Part shown: piece after piece, positions 1 through 11,568 of the stretch
Numbering within the stretch: position 1 is the stretch's first letter
How the letters are laid out: each line of letters opens with the position of its first letter
Assembly: GCA_026874595.1 (NCBI GenBank)
Contig: CM049307.1
Coordinates: forward strand, 74,686,643-74,750,642
Origin: Sipunculus nudus
Lineage: Eukaryota; Annelida; Sipuncula; Golfingiida; Sipunculidae
Direction of reading: 5' to 3'
DNA: 64,000 nucleotides
The notes under the pieces: model-generated
Databases searched by the model: none
The model's input: the letters and a program-made list of their open reading frames with translations, nothing else
What the model was told of the DNA's origin: nothing
Program-made: the position numbers and the translations under genes

Positions 1-269
1 TTATGGTAGGATTTTGGTAATTTAACAATATTTTCAAATCAAAGGTAATAAAATGAAATTATGTGAACTTATCACAGGTATGTGTTATACATGATTGACA
101 GTTACTATTTTAAAAGCCCATGTACATCTCTACATTTTTAGTAATTAATCAAAACTGCACGAGTTCTCTTTCTTATGAAATACTACAAAGCAAGCACATT
201 TCATCAGTGGAATCATTTTATTATTTTTTTTTTCATATATTTTCTCTCATAAATCATAAATCTGAAGTC
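1..269. other. AT-rich sequence, possible 3' UTR of the minus-strand ORF at 270-554
   Basis: No coding signal is visible. On the minus strand an AATAAA hexamer lies about 55 bases past the stop codon of the 270-554 ORF, near 211-217, followed by AT-rich sequence. This would suit a short 3' UTR, but such hexamers are common by chance in AT-rich DNA. Confidence 0.3.
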
Positions 270-554
270 TCAGAGTAAATACATCCTACTGGCCATGTAT
301 TTCAAAGACAGTTTCATATGACTATAAACCACACCAAAGGTGAGAAACATAACTCTGAGGAGCACTGGGATCCTTTCCTCAAAAAACCCTTTGCCTACTG
401 TGCCTGCTGGGCTCAAAGCTGAAAATGCAATACCCATGAGACCGGAAAAAAATACCACCCCATGACAGACAGTCCTCTGTGGCTTGGCAAAAGCATGATT
501 TTTGCTTGGCATTTGCCTCTGCCAGGAGTGTGTGTTTGTTACAACATAACTCAT
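270..554 (-). CDS. hypothetical small membrane-like protein (94 aa), uncertain
   Basis: An uninterrupted minus-strand ORF opens with ATG-AGT, ends in TGA, and has an in-frame TAA five codons upstream of the ATG. The protein has two hydrophobic stretches. One lies at about residues 31-51 (a VVFFSGLMGIAF-type segment) and one at about 67-81 (an IPVLLRVMFLTFGVVY-type segment). Basic residues lie between and after them, so a two-pass or re-entrant membrane protein is possible. The ORF is less AT-rich than its flanks and an AATAAA lies about 55 bases past the stop. I do not recognise a family. It could be a single-exon gene, a terminal exon, a retrocopy or chance. It sits next to a dispersed repeat at 619-752, which weakens the case. 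Confidence 0.3.
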   Translation of the reverse strand: MSYVVTNTHSWQRQMPSKNHAFAKPQRTVCHGVVFFSGLMGIAFSALSPAGTVGKGFFEERIPVLLRVMFLTFGVVYSHMKLSLKYMASRMYLL

Positions 555-618
555 GGAATCATGAATGGATTAACATGAAATTTTCAGAGCAATTCAGGTT
601 GGGCCAATGAAGAATAGA

Positions 619-752
619 TTAGATTTTCATGTAGATCTGGCACATGACTCGGATCCAGGAAGATCAAAGAATAGTCACAAACCTACAGTCACTTGTGTAC
701 AAATAAACCTGGAAATATGGACCAAATTAGTCAATGCCAAGGCTTGCATTCA
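619..752. repeat. dispersed repeat, copy 1 (partner at 8321-8457)
   Basis: About 135 bases align with 8321-8457 in the same orientation. Both carry the blocks GGCACATGA, then CAGGAA, TCACA, and AACCTGG(A/G)AATATGGACC followed by AGTNAATGC. Divergence is substantial, so the copies are old. No termini were identified. Confidence 0.6.
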
Positions 753-790
753 TTAGAATACAAATTTCCAGTCTTTTATAGACAGCAACT

Positions 791-3128
791 CATCAAGTGT
801 CTAAAATCATACACAACTTGTTGAGAGTCTTTCACATGACAAGTCAGGCATATAGACAGACAAATCAACTAAAAGACAGACAGAGAGACAGACTTGGATT
901 TAAAGACAGATTCAGTCTAAGTTTAGACTTGCAAGATCTTAACTCAAAATATGGGGGAAAAACAGTTGAGTCCACAAGAACATTAGGGAGGTGAGATGTC
1001 CCTTTTACAATGTACTTTGTGCTACAACCCACTATTCCATAACCGTAACTTGTGTGTGTGATGTCTCTGTTAGCTCATCCTGTTGTTATATATGCTATTT
1101 GAAATTGTCAATCATAATGAAATAACTCAAACTTGCTATATATAAATATATTTCATCAAATCAAATCCAGGTCCATGTGCATCCAGACTTGTTGGCTGTG
1201 AATAATGCGTGAATGTATACAAAAAGATTTTATGGAATCTGTTAAATAAAAAATTTTTAAGTGTCGTTTAAAATAAAATACAGCAGTGAAACATCAGATA
1301 GTGAAGACACAAGCCCTGTGTGAGAAAATATAGACAAATATTGAATCATTAAACCATGTGACATCATAAATAACTTTAAAGCCTGGATAAACTGCTACTT
1401 ATGGGTTATTTCAATCTCCATAAACAGCAAGACAGAGAGCTAAATAAAGTCACAAAATTCATTATCATGAGATCATTTATGGTCAATTTCTTTCTCTTAT
1501 AATCCACAGTGCAATGCCCTCAGCAATACAGTGCTCTCCCTGCAAAAAATCATTTATGCTGTGGTATTACTTATAAATTTACTAATATCACTACTCAAGT
1601 AACTAATTCATTCACACATACAAGACACCCTGGATAGTGTAAAAAGAATAAAGTGATAGGGTAGTGATTATATTTATATGGTTCAGTTACTGTAGACATG
1701 TTAATAATGACATTAGTACTGTGGGCTATAAAAAGCAAATCATGCACACTTGAGCATTGTACCATGTGCTGTAAATTAAATTAAGCATTGGCAAATGCAT
1801 AAATGCATTTGATCTTAATGCCCCAACTGTTATTAACATAAACCATAATTATATAACACACAAAATATTTATAAGGTGTTTTGTTAGTAATACAAGTCAA
1901 GTATCAAGACTGAATTAATGAGCTAATAATATGGTGGATACTAGTTGTTTAAAAAGGAAAATAACAGGCAAAGTAATAAGCTTATTTATAAGTAAATATA
2001 CAAGGAGTAAAATAATATATACTTTTTTTCATACATATGTAACACATTATACAACTATGACACCAGTTCTACTAGAAATACAAATTTAAATATCACTACC
2101 TTACCTATATCCCTGGCCCGGGTATTATATACCTCTTTTATCTTTAACTGTAAGTAGTATTTAAGTAGAGGACACTTAAGCTGTGACTACAGTAGCCCAA
2201 TAGGTCACACATACTTAACTGACATATGTGAGTGAACTATGGTTGTAGTACAGTTATCCAACAAAAACTTTTCTGTGTTTACCAACATACAAATTCTGCA
2301 GTTTTAATTATCAATGTAAAAAGAAAAAATATATATATATTTTTATCATATTTATATTTTTATTTATAATTGTATTTTATTAAATTTTTAGCTTTATTTA
2401 TCTGAAAACCTTAAAAATCAAAACACATTTTTAATAGGAATATATATTCAAATAGCAGTCTAACACCACTTATAAATCTATATTTAAGCACTGGACCATT
2501 ATATAAATCATTATCAATTCAATTTACATGAAACCTCTCCTAACAATGCATGGTTGCTCAAGCATGAGACTGAAACTGAGCTTAAGCTTTTAACTCACCA
2601 TGTGTTTCCATAGCGATGACAATATCATATTTCTTCAAAGCTCATGTGGATTCACATGGTCTTCATGTATATTGATTCAAAAATGGAAATTTTATCTTTT
2701 GGAAAATGCACATCACTCAAATTCAGGGTTGTAATGATGTTGTTACAAATGTTACCATGCAGAGTAACAATAGTTTTTCATGGTTTCTGTTCAACTGAAC
2801 CTACTGACTGCAATAAGATTATTTATCAGATTGTTAAAATGTATGGAATTATATGAACTGGTTCCCCTTTTCAACTGTGATATTTAACATAAATAGTTTG
2901 AAACACAGCCTGTAACACATTTCATTTTTAATACTGACCAATTAGCTAAAACAGCTGATTTTATATCCTATCAAGGTGCATCAATGAGTATTATTAGTTT
3001 TTCACTCTGCATCCCAGGTTATTCTGGTCTGTACAGATATTCTTTCTAAGCCTATAGCACACTAACTCAGTTAGAGAACATACAACATACAAGTCTATTT
3101 CTATATTGAAATTTGGATCAAGGAGGGA
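791..3128. other. AT-rich sequence without recognised features
   Basis: No conserved protein, tRNA-like sequence or terminal repeat was recognised. It contains short A/T runs, for example an AT-rich block around 2320-2400. The short ORFs here lack features and look like chance. Confidence 0.5.
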
Positions 3129-3198
3129 ACAAGTGACCCATGGGTCATGACGCTCAGCTGACTGGGAAGACATTTGCAAAAGGAAATTTTATCATCTA

Positions 3199-4237
3199 CA
3201 GTCAAGCCCACTTTGTATCATATCGGTTAATACAAAATCCCGTTTATTGTCACATAAATATGAAATCCCAAACCATTTCCTATATGAACAATGGTAAATC
3301 TGACCGTTTAATATCATTGAATATTGTAATAATCCCGTTTATTGTCATGCTTGGAACCCTTGGCAGTGATACCATTTCGCAGTTAATATCACATCAAAGG
3401 CCGACATGGCAATCAAAGAGACCAAGAGCGTGTAATCGGTCAGGCATGTCTAACGATCGCATCTCCCACCTGTGTGCGGTAGGCAAGTGCAGTGATGTAT
3501 GCAGGTCACTCCCCGTCACTTAGCTAATTAACGTCTTAAGATACCAAGGTAATTCAGATCACTGCGTTTCATCGTACGCGATGTTTGCGATCACATATCA
3601 AACATAATAAACTCCTGGCCTTTGAAAGGCCGCGGTTTACACCTCAGTGACGTTTCGCCGAGATGATATGAAGCAAGAGCTCTAAACGAGGGGATACAAG
3701 GTCCAAAACCTCAATCGTGGCGAAACTTCAGAAAGTTGACAATGACATGACGATGCCCGCTCCCTGGTCGGTCCTATCATAAAGACGATAATGGAAGTTT
3801 AAGTCATTAATAAGATATCCGGAAAATAAGGCACAATACTCGGGGAAAGAATTATCTAGTACAATAGTTTGCCTACGCATAACATTATAACTGTGCTGCA
3901 TATTTCCAGATATTTGACCTCATGACCCAGACGCTACGTCTCTTTCTGTTTGCAAGTCGGATTTTGTGTCAGTTATTACGGCATGCGGCACAAAACTTAC
4001 AGGAAATAAATTGTTAGGTGCCCAGAACCGTCATTTGATGTGCCGTTGTGCAACAGAAGTATTCGTAAACGTTTCTGTATTCTGTTTTATTGAAGATTTA
4101 TTTAATATCATTTGAGACATAACGCTTCTTCTAAGACTCGAAAGGACATCAATGTTGAAGCCCGCATAATGTCACATCCCGGTTATTATCATAATTTATG
4201 CATGCTAAACCGACATGACAATAAGCGGGCTTGACTG
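3199..4237. mobile_element. TA-flanked TIR element nested in A1 (Tc1/mariner-like, non-autonomous)
   Basis: Terminal inverted repeats start TA|CAGTCAAGCCC at the left and end GGGCTTGACTG|TA at the right. Similarity continues inward around TTATTGTCAT and TCGGTT. The TA dinucleotide on both sides fits Tc1/mariner/pogo-type target duplication. The 1039-bp interior repeats parts of the terminal sequence (around 3325-3350) and encodes no recognisable transposase. The 127-aa ORF at 3140-3523 crosses the element boundary and is not credible as a gene. Confidence 0.7.
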
Positions 4238-4347
4238 TAAATGGTAGTATATAACCACTGAACTGATTAACCAACAGGCTGAGATTGTGTCTGTATTAAT
4301 ATATCTCAAGAATAGAGAAAAAATGTGTAAACTTAAAAAAAAATACA

Positions 4348-6650
4348 GGTGGCTCCACCAGTCTGCAGAAACTAATAAAAACACTTAATGGTCAATACCC
4401 ATGCAAAGAAGCATGGTGGTCTCTGGATTAGTTGTTCAGATACTTCAGCCTTTGTATCAGATTTTCCATTATTCTGAGGGATACTTTGGAGTCCTATAGC
4501 TTGAAGGATATGGGTAACAGAGACCTAATTTCAGGTTTCCACAGACACTTTTCATGGGCCTACTTGCATGACAAGAATGAAGATTCTAGGTCCAGTTGTT
4601 ACAATTTGGACCCTGTTGACAGATAACCACATCTTTAAAGGTCTCAAAAATAGAGAAAATAATTCTTAAAAATTTGAAAAAAAATAGAGGTGGCGCACCC
4701 AGTCTGCTGAAACTGATGGAACACGTCATGATCAATATGTATGCCAAAAATCATGAGCATCAGTGTTGTAGTTATTTGTTGGAGTTTTTGTATCTAATTT
4801 TTCATTATTCTGGGGGGTACTTTGGAGCCATACAGCTTAATGGACATGGGTAACAGAGACCTTATTTCAGGTTTCCATGGAGATTTTCCATGGGTCTCCC
4901 TGTGTGTAAAGAATGAAGATTCTAGGTCCAGTTGTTATGATTTGTGCCCTATGAACAGATGTTCATATCTTTAAAGGTCTCAAAAATAGAGAAAAAAATT
5001 TAAAAAAAGCCCGAACAAATACATGTGGTGCCACCAGGCTGCAGAAACTGATGAAATACTCCATGACCAATATCCATACAAACAATTATGGTGATCTCTG
5101 CATTAGTTGTTCAGATACTTCAGCTTTTGTATCAATTTTCCATTATTCTGAGCTGCACTTTTGAGTGCCATAGCTCAAAGGATATGGGTAACAGAGACCT
5201 AATTTCAGGTTTCCATGGAGAATTTTCATGGGTCTCCCTGTGTGTCAAGAATGACGATTCTAGGTCCAGTCGTTACAATTTGAACCCTGTTGACAAAATA
5301 ACTACATCCTTAAAGGTCTCAAAAATTGAGAAAAAAATTGTAAAAATTTGAAAAATACAGGTGGTGCCACCAGTCTGCAGAAACTAATGAAACATCTCAT
5401 GATCAATATGTATGCCAAAAATCATGACCATCAGTGATGTAGTTAATGAGATATTGAAGTTTTTTTGTGAAATTTTTGACTATTCTGGGGGGTACTTTGG
5501 GGCCCCATAGCTCAAAGGATATGGGTAACAGAGACCTAATTTCTGGTTTCCATGGAGACTTTTCATAGGTCTTTCAGAAGGTCAAGAATGAAGATTCTAG
5601 GTATAGTCCTTACGATTTGTGCCCTGTTAACAGATGTTCACATTTTTAAAGGTCTCAAATATAGAGAAAACAATTCTTAAAAAAAAAAAATAGAGGTGGC
5701 GCACCCAGGCTGCAGAAACTGATGACACACTCCATGATCAATATCCATGCAAACAATTATGGTGATCTCTGCATTCGTTGTTCAGATACTTCAGCTTTTG
5801 CATCAAATTTTCCATTAATCTGAGCTGTACTTTGGGAGTGCCACAGCTCAAAGGATATGGGTAACAGAGACCTAATTTCATGTTTCCATGGAGACTTTAC
5901 ATGGATCTCCCTGTGTGTCAAGAATGAAGATTCTAGGTCAAGTCATTACAATTTGAACCCTGTTAACAGATGTCTACATTTTTAAAGGTCTCAAAAATAG
6001 AGAAAAAAATTCGTAAAAAATCGAAAAATACAGATGGCGCCACCAGTCTGCAGAAACTGATGAAACATCTCATGATTAATATGTATGCCAAAAATCATGA
6101 CCATCAGTGATGTAGTTAATGAGATATTGAAGTTTTTGTATGAAATTTTTCACTATTCTGGGGGGTGCTTTGGGGCCCCATAGCTCGAAGGATATGGGTA
6201 ACAGAGACCTAATTTCTGGTTTCCATGGAGACTTTTCATAGTTCTCTCAGAATATCAAGAATGAAGATTCTCGGTCCAGTCTTTACGATTTGTGCCCTGT
6301 TAACATATGTCCACATTTTTAAAGGTCTCAAAAATAGAGACAAAAATTCATTAAAAAATTGAAAAATACAGGTGGCGCCACCAGTCTGCAGGAACTGATG
6401 AAACATCTCATGATTAATATGTATGCCAAAAATCATGACCATCAGTGATGTAGTTAATGAGATATTGAAGTTTTTGTATGAAATTTTTTACTATTCTGGG
6501 GGGGTACTTTGGGGCCCTATAGCTCGAAGGATATGGGTAACAAAGACCTAATTCCAGGTATTCAAGGAGATTTTTCATGGACCTCTCTGGATGTAAAGTA
6601 AGAAGATTCCAGGTCCTGCAGTTACGATTTGTGCCCTGCTAACGGCCGGA
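4348..6650. repeat. tandem array, seven units of about 335-341 bp, in ABABABB order
   Basis: Units begin with a GGTGGCGCCACC-like block followed by AGTCTGCAGAAACT, at 4348, 4689, 5025, 5360, 5695, 6033 and 6371. Each contains GATATGGGTAACAGAGACC, TCCATGGAGA, and AAAGGTCTCAAAAATAGAGA. Units 1, 3 and 5 share a GGT(G)ATCTCTG...TTGTTCAGATACTTCAGC version; units 2, 4, 6 and 7 share an AATCATGA(C)CATCAGTG...GTAGTTAATGAG version. The array therefore grew as dimers of about 672 bp, with a final B duplication. Confidence 0.85.
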
Positions 6651-6733
6651 CGGCCGGACGGACAGACGGAAGGACGACGGACAAAGACCCATTGCTATAG
6701 CCCAGCATGACTGAAAGTCAGCTGAGCTAAAAA

Positions 6734-8320
6734 TGCTCTTATGTTCCCAAGAAGTGCAAAAACATCAATGGGAATTACATTTACATTTTATTTTTTCCTT
6801 TTTTTTCACTAAATCTCTTATATGGCTGATTTTCCATAACCCATCTTAGGTCAGATTAACAGTTAGAGGACACAGATTTGCAACTGATATTTATTTTTGA
6901 CCTTGACCTTATTTTTAAGGTGGTAACTGGGGGAAAACCTCCTAAGAGCACTCTTCAATTGCAGACCTCTGGTTTGTGCTATATTTGTCTCCCCTCCAAT
7001 TTATACCATGCTAACAAATGTTACTACTGAACCGAATGCATTCTTTTATTATATTATTTGCACACTGCACTGACTGTTGTATTTTGAAACACAAAACATA
7101 TTGTACAACTGTCTGATTTATACAAATAAATATTATTATTATTATTATTACTACTTGTTGAAGTGCAGACATCTTTGTGCTGAAGTCCTTGGCAGGGAGT
7201 CTGATTAAACAGCCCTAACCATTTTATCACTATAAGCTCCATTAAACAAGCTTAGACCACCAGACAACCTTCCTTCCTGTCAACTTCCTGTTCTCTTTGT
7301 TCTGCTTTGGTTATGTAACCCGCCTGACCCCACCTGGAGTACCTCTAGAAGAGAACCACACCATGAGTGCCCCAGGTCAACACAGTGTATGACAGGTCAC
7401 ATCTGACATACAGTACTCACTGTTCTAATGTTCTAATGTTACTGTGGTGTCTGGACACAGTGTCACATAACAAAAGGTCATATGGTGTATACACAGAAAG
7501 GTGACATTATGTATTTTGACACTTGTTTTGACTGGACATGTGGCTATATGAAACTGATAGATTTTCTTATACCAGTACTGACTTCACTGTCATATGTGAA
7601 AGGTTGATTTTTCATGATTCCCCCACCCCCTTTTTTCCATGCTTCTTTTCATTTTGTGATATAACCACCCAAGAACTATAATCAGAGTATAATGGTATTT
7701 GAATTATATTATGGACAGGTCAAAGGACAATTTTTATACCGATGGTGTAAGCCTAAAGTATTATGTGTTTCCCTTGGTTTGTTGGTTGGTTTGTCTGTCA
7801 CCAACTTTACCCAAAAAGTAATCAGCAGATTTTGGTTTCTCAGCAGAGGAAGGTTAACTTAGGGTAACACCCAATGAACAACGTATTTAACTTGGATGAT
7901 TATCATGTTTTTTTTATAAAAACTTTCCGTCTTTCGTGATGGCTAATCATTTGTCCCAGATTCAAGCTGCCCATAGATAGGAATTAGTGTCAGTGCTTGC
8001 TCTGCCACTACTTAGATAACCTGTGTTACTGAAGTTTGGCACTGTCCGCCCATGAATGTTTGATTCAGGCAGAGGTTTCTTACGCTCCAAAACAAACAAT
8101 TGCTTGCGGTTTCATTTTTTTAATATGCATGCAAATTTTATAAAAACTGAGGAGGGTACAAGAGAACACTGAAATAGCAGAAATTCTTTCTCATTATTGA
8201 CAGATAATATAAAAGATCTTTCATTACAGATAATATTAATGCTTTGCCTTTTGATGCCACATGCTCGGACAAATTCAATGAGATATCAATGAAGCTACGG
8301 CAGGAACAACTGTTTGCTGG
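6734..8320. other. spacer; short ATT microsatellite near 7129-7152
   Basis: No gene recognised. It includes an ATT run around 7129-7152. Two short pyrimidine-rich tracts (about 7618-7640 and 7905) are ordinary simple sequence. Confidence 0.45.
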
Positions 8321-8457
8321 GAAATCTTATATTGGATTTGGCACATGATCCAGAGTCAGGAATGTTATCATGGAAAACTGAAATATATATACATGTTCAG
8401 TCACATATCATAAAAATGAACCTGGGAATATGGACCAATTAAGTGAATGCAAACATG
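8321..8457. repeat. dispersed repeat, copy 2 (partner at 619-752)
   Basis: Same family and orientation as 619-752, sharing GGCACATGA, CAGGAA and AACCTGGGAATATGGACC. It lies just left of a 17-base C run (8481-8497) and the TA-flanked element starting at 8568. Confidence 0.6.
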
Positions 8458-8480
8458 GGTTTGGCATCCCACATTAGCCT

Positions 8481-8497
8481 CCCCCCCCCCCCCCCCT
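8481..8497. repeat. poly-C tract (17 C)
   Basis: An uninterrupted run of 17 C, one of several C or G homopolymers in the window (others near 32189-32208, 43339, 44995 and 48400). Length is likely to be error-prone in an assembly. Confidence 0.9.
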
Positions 8498-8567
8498 ACA
8501 TGGCGAAGGCTTGTATTCAACAGAAAGGAGATTTTAAGTTGTCGTGATAACTTCCCATTCATGTATA

Positions 8568-10471
8568 CCGTATTTATTCGTGTACAGGACGACAAATTTT
8601 ATCCTAAAAATATTTGGCAAAGAAGGGGGGCCGTCTCATACAAGGGTACAAGTTTTTCAGCATCCTCAGGGCCGCCAAGGATAATTTACGGCAATCAGTA
8701 TTAATACGTCGGTCGAACTGGACGGCGTGATCATGTCCGCATGGTGGTAATGTTCACTCAAAAAAGAACACTACAGTGCTTTGTTTTCGTTTATATTTAT
8801 CATTTATACACAGATTTACATGCGCACATAGTTAAATAATTGATAAGAAAAGGTTTGCCCTTGTCGCATTGACACAGGAATTTCAACGGAATCAATATAT
8901 GAGAGCCCTTCTGACAGTAGAGCCAGTAATTTCCCGCGATCACGGACGGAATCGCGGAAATGACAGACCGAAACGGAATTCCCAATCCTGAAAATATATG
9001 TTTTAAAGTATATTTTGCCAAAAATATCTTGTCAATTCACTTTTAAACAGGTACACAGTGATATAATTGTCGATGCCGCTATCAGTGTGCGGGGCTTACC
9101 CATGTACTCAAGATCCGAGAGTACAGCGCTCGCACAAGGGATGCTGGGAACCTGCTTATGCCATCCAGTAGCAAGTAAAATGCATATTAATACAAGGATG
9201 ATTTTTTCATATGGTGCCGTATTTACCGCGTAAAATGTTCACGAGTCCAGTGAATGCGGACGCTGTCAGCTGGCTTGCACATTGACATACACGGAGGCTC
9301 GCACATGCCACTTCGATTACAAGACAACCAGTAGCTCTTTATAATCATAAATATGAAGCACCCTTACCTCAGGTGACACGAAATTCAATGTTTGTCAAGC
9401 TTGTTTTATTGGACTACTTCAAGAAATGAATGTATTATAACGGGTTAACAAAGTTCAAGAAAGGAACCGAGTTTCCGCGGGTTATAAATATGACAAATTT
9501 CCTCACAATCTTATAATGAAACCCAGAATCTGGTGCATATATCCTCTTGGGAAATGATCTGTTAAATAGTGACTGAATGGAAACCCTGATTTCTACAAGG
9601 TAGCATTGAACTTGCACAGTTAAATGTCGTAAAATAATGTAGTTCACGAAAGTCCTACTGGGTCATTACCTAATCACGTTTTTCCTTCCTGACTGGTACA
9701 ACAGAATAAATTCTAACCTGGCCGACGTCGTTTACGCAAACGTGATATATTTTGTGGGAAAATTATGGTAACTGTGACATGGTTGTGGACAGGCCAGGAA
9801 AATGTAATTTTCGATAGTTTAAGGTTAACACGGAATAATAAATGAGGAAGCTTAGTTTAGTAGAGCATTTTTGAAGCCTTGGTTTTGTGCGCTGTCACTT
9901 GTCTACCTTAAGCCACTTGTGGATGTGGACACTGATATGCAGTTGGTGTTTGTGGTGATCTCCTTCAAAATATGCAGAAGACTGACATTTCTTTGAAATA
10001 AAATTATCTTTTTCAAAGAGGAAGGTGTCAATGCCCTGTAATGCACACTCTCTTGACATGTTAATTCTTAGCGGGTGCCATCTCATTGATAATAATTTAT
10101 TACCCAAATTTTGGCCCTAAAATTGACCCTTAGAAGTGTCTTATAATATTAATTTGAATTGTTGCATAATCCTCATTCTTTGATATGTTTAATTAATTCC
10201 GTTTTGGTCTGCTCCATACCTTTCTATATTACTTTCCTGTATTTACTTGTAGCATCATAAAAAAAATATACCACTGACCATTTTAAGAATAAAAAATTAT
10301 AAAATCCCATTTCAATCATCAGTGTTAAAGTGATCATTATGCTAATAAAGTTATACTCAGTAGCTGGCAGCTCCAACTTAAGATGCTGAAAAATAATTTG
10401 AATCAAAATTTGAGGTTCAAAATTGGGGGTCGTCTTATACACGGGGTCGTCTTATACACGCATAAATACGG
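8568..10471. mobile_element. TA-flanked TIR element of 1.9 kb (Tc1/mariner-like relic)
   Basis: The left end reads TA|CCGTATTTATTCGTGTA and the right end is its near inverse, TACACGCATAAATACGG|TA. Inverted similarity continues to a GACGAC block, and the right end carries that block twice (10428-10454). TA flanks both ends, as for Tc1/mariner/pogo-type insertions. The 1904-bp interior has only short ORFs and no recognisable DDE transposase, so it is either non-autonomous or heavily decayed. Confidence 0.7.
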
Positions 10472-11568
10472 TACCAAAAATTTAAAATATCTGCAGGCAT
10501 TAAGTTCACCACAGTATTTAATACAACTGCTTCATGGTGTTAACATGATTAGTTTAACATTAACAGAAATTAGTAAATCCCTGTTAAAACATTGCAGTCC
10601 CATTCATCTGACTTGTCTCTTACTACTTCAAGGTGCGGAAGGAACCATAACTTAAGCCTATGAGTATTAGGAACCCCTGGACCATGTGTTACATCCATCT
10701 AAATGTGAGGTAACAAGTTAACCACACACGCTGGATCTGTAAAAGTATGCTTAATGTCATTCAAACTCACACAATCTGTAATGTCTTCAAAACCGCAGAG
10801 GGAAATGTCAAGCCTGATAAAAAGACTGCACAGATGAACTCCGAAAACATTAAGTCTCAGGCACCTAACTACTATATGGTTAAAGGGATTCTTTTGAAAT
10901 TATAATTGCATTATGTTGGGAACTAAAGATGTTAACTGGTTTCTCAGCCAGTTGATCAGGTGATCTCTTGAAGTATCAAAGAGATCTGAGTATCTCACTC
11001 CAAACAGAGCATGAACATCATCAGTGAGATTAAACTTTCTCACTCACACCAAGTCATGATCACCTTCAAAGAAATTAATGTCTCAAGATTTCACCATTTT
11101 TCCTTTGGGGCTGTGGCAGGGTTTGATCTGGCGACCTTCCATTGTTTAATGTGGCACTTTAACCACTACTCTAATCTGCCCCACCCAAATTAAAATCAAA
11201 CTAGGATCAATTCTGAATTGAATTGGAACTGAATTGGAATTGAAGGTAAAATTGTATGACTTGAAATTGTATTGGAAAAATAATCTTCATGAAATTTATT
11301 GGATTTGTATTGGAAATGAAGTCAACAGGTTCAGATGAATTGAACTGAACTGATGAATTGGGGAGTTAGGAACTGCTCACGGGAAGTGTTTATTTTTGGA
11401 ATTTTGAATAGTTCACAGTCCAGTATGGTGTAACAAATAAAAAGACAGACTAAGTGAAATAATAGCTGTAGCTGTATTTTTATGTGATTTTGAAATAATT
11501 TCTCATGCAGATTTCAATTTTCATCAATTATCTCGGACTGAATCTTGTGTAACTGAACAGTTACAAAT
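10472..11568. other. spacer with one SINE-like segment
   Basis: Apart from the tRNA-like segment at 11100-11190 nothing is recognised. The 11195-11345 part is low-complexity sequence rich in GAATTG/GAATTGAA-type words. Confidence 0.45.
11100..11190 (-). repeat. tRNA-derived SINE head
   Basis: Read on the minus strand it has GTAGTGGTTAAAGTGCCAC, resembling a pol III A box, then GGTCGCCAGATCAAACCC, resembling a B box, at tRNA-like spacing and followed by CCACAGCCCCAAAGG. The boxes are degenerate and no cloverleaf closes, so this is a SINE and not a tRNA gene. Confidence 0.55.

Larger units (their letters stand above)
3129..6733 (-). mobile_element. Family A element, copy A1 (Helentron-like, inferred)
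   Basis: The left end is ACAAG then the perfect 14-bp palindrome TGACCCATGGGTCA at 3134-3147, then CGCTCAGCTGA. The right end is a GGACGGAC-type tract, CTATAGCCCAGC, and a hairpin (AGCATGACT / AGTCAGCTGAGCTA) running into AAAAA at 6733. GCTCAGCTGA at the left is the inverse of TCAGCTGAGC at the right, giving subterminal inverted repeats. The interior holds a nested TA-flanked element (3199-4237) and a roughly 338-bp tandem array (4348-6650). No replication or transposition protein is visible, so it is non-autonomous. Orientation is set so that the palindrome is the 3' end, matching the endonuclease relic in copy A5. Rolling-circle assignment is an inference from end structure. Confidence 0.7.

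Noticed and set aside
4348-6650. Regular repeats considered as a CRISPR-like array
   Set aside because: Units are about 338 bp with no short repeat/unique spacer alternation, and the context is a eukaryotic genome.
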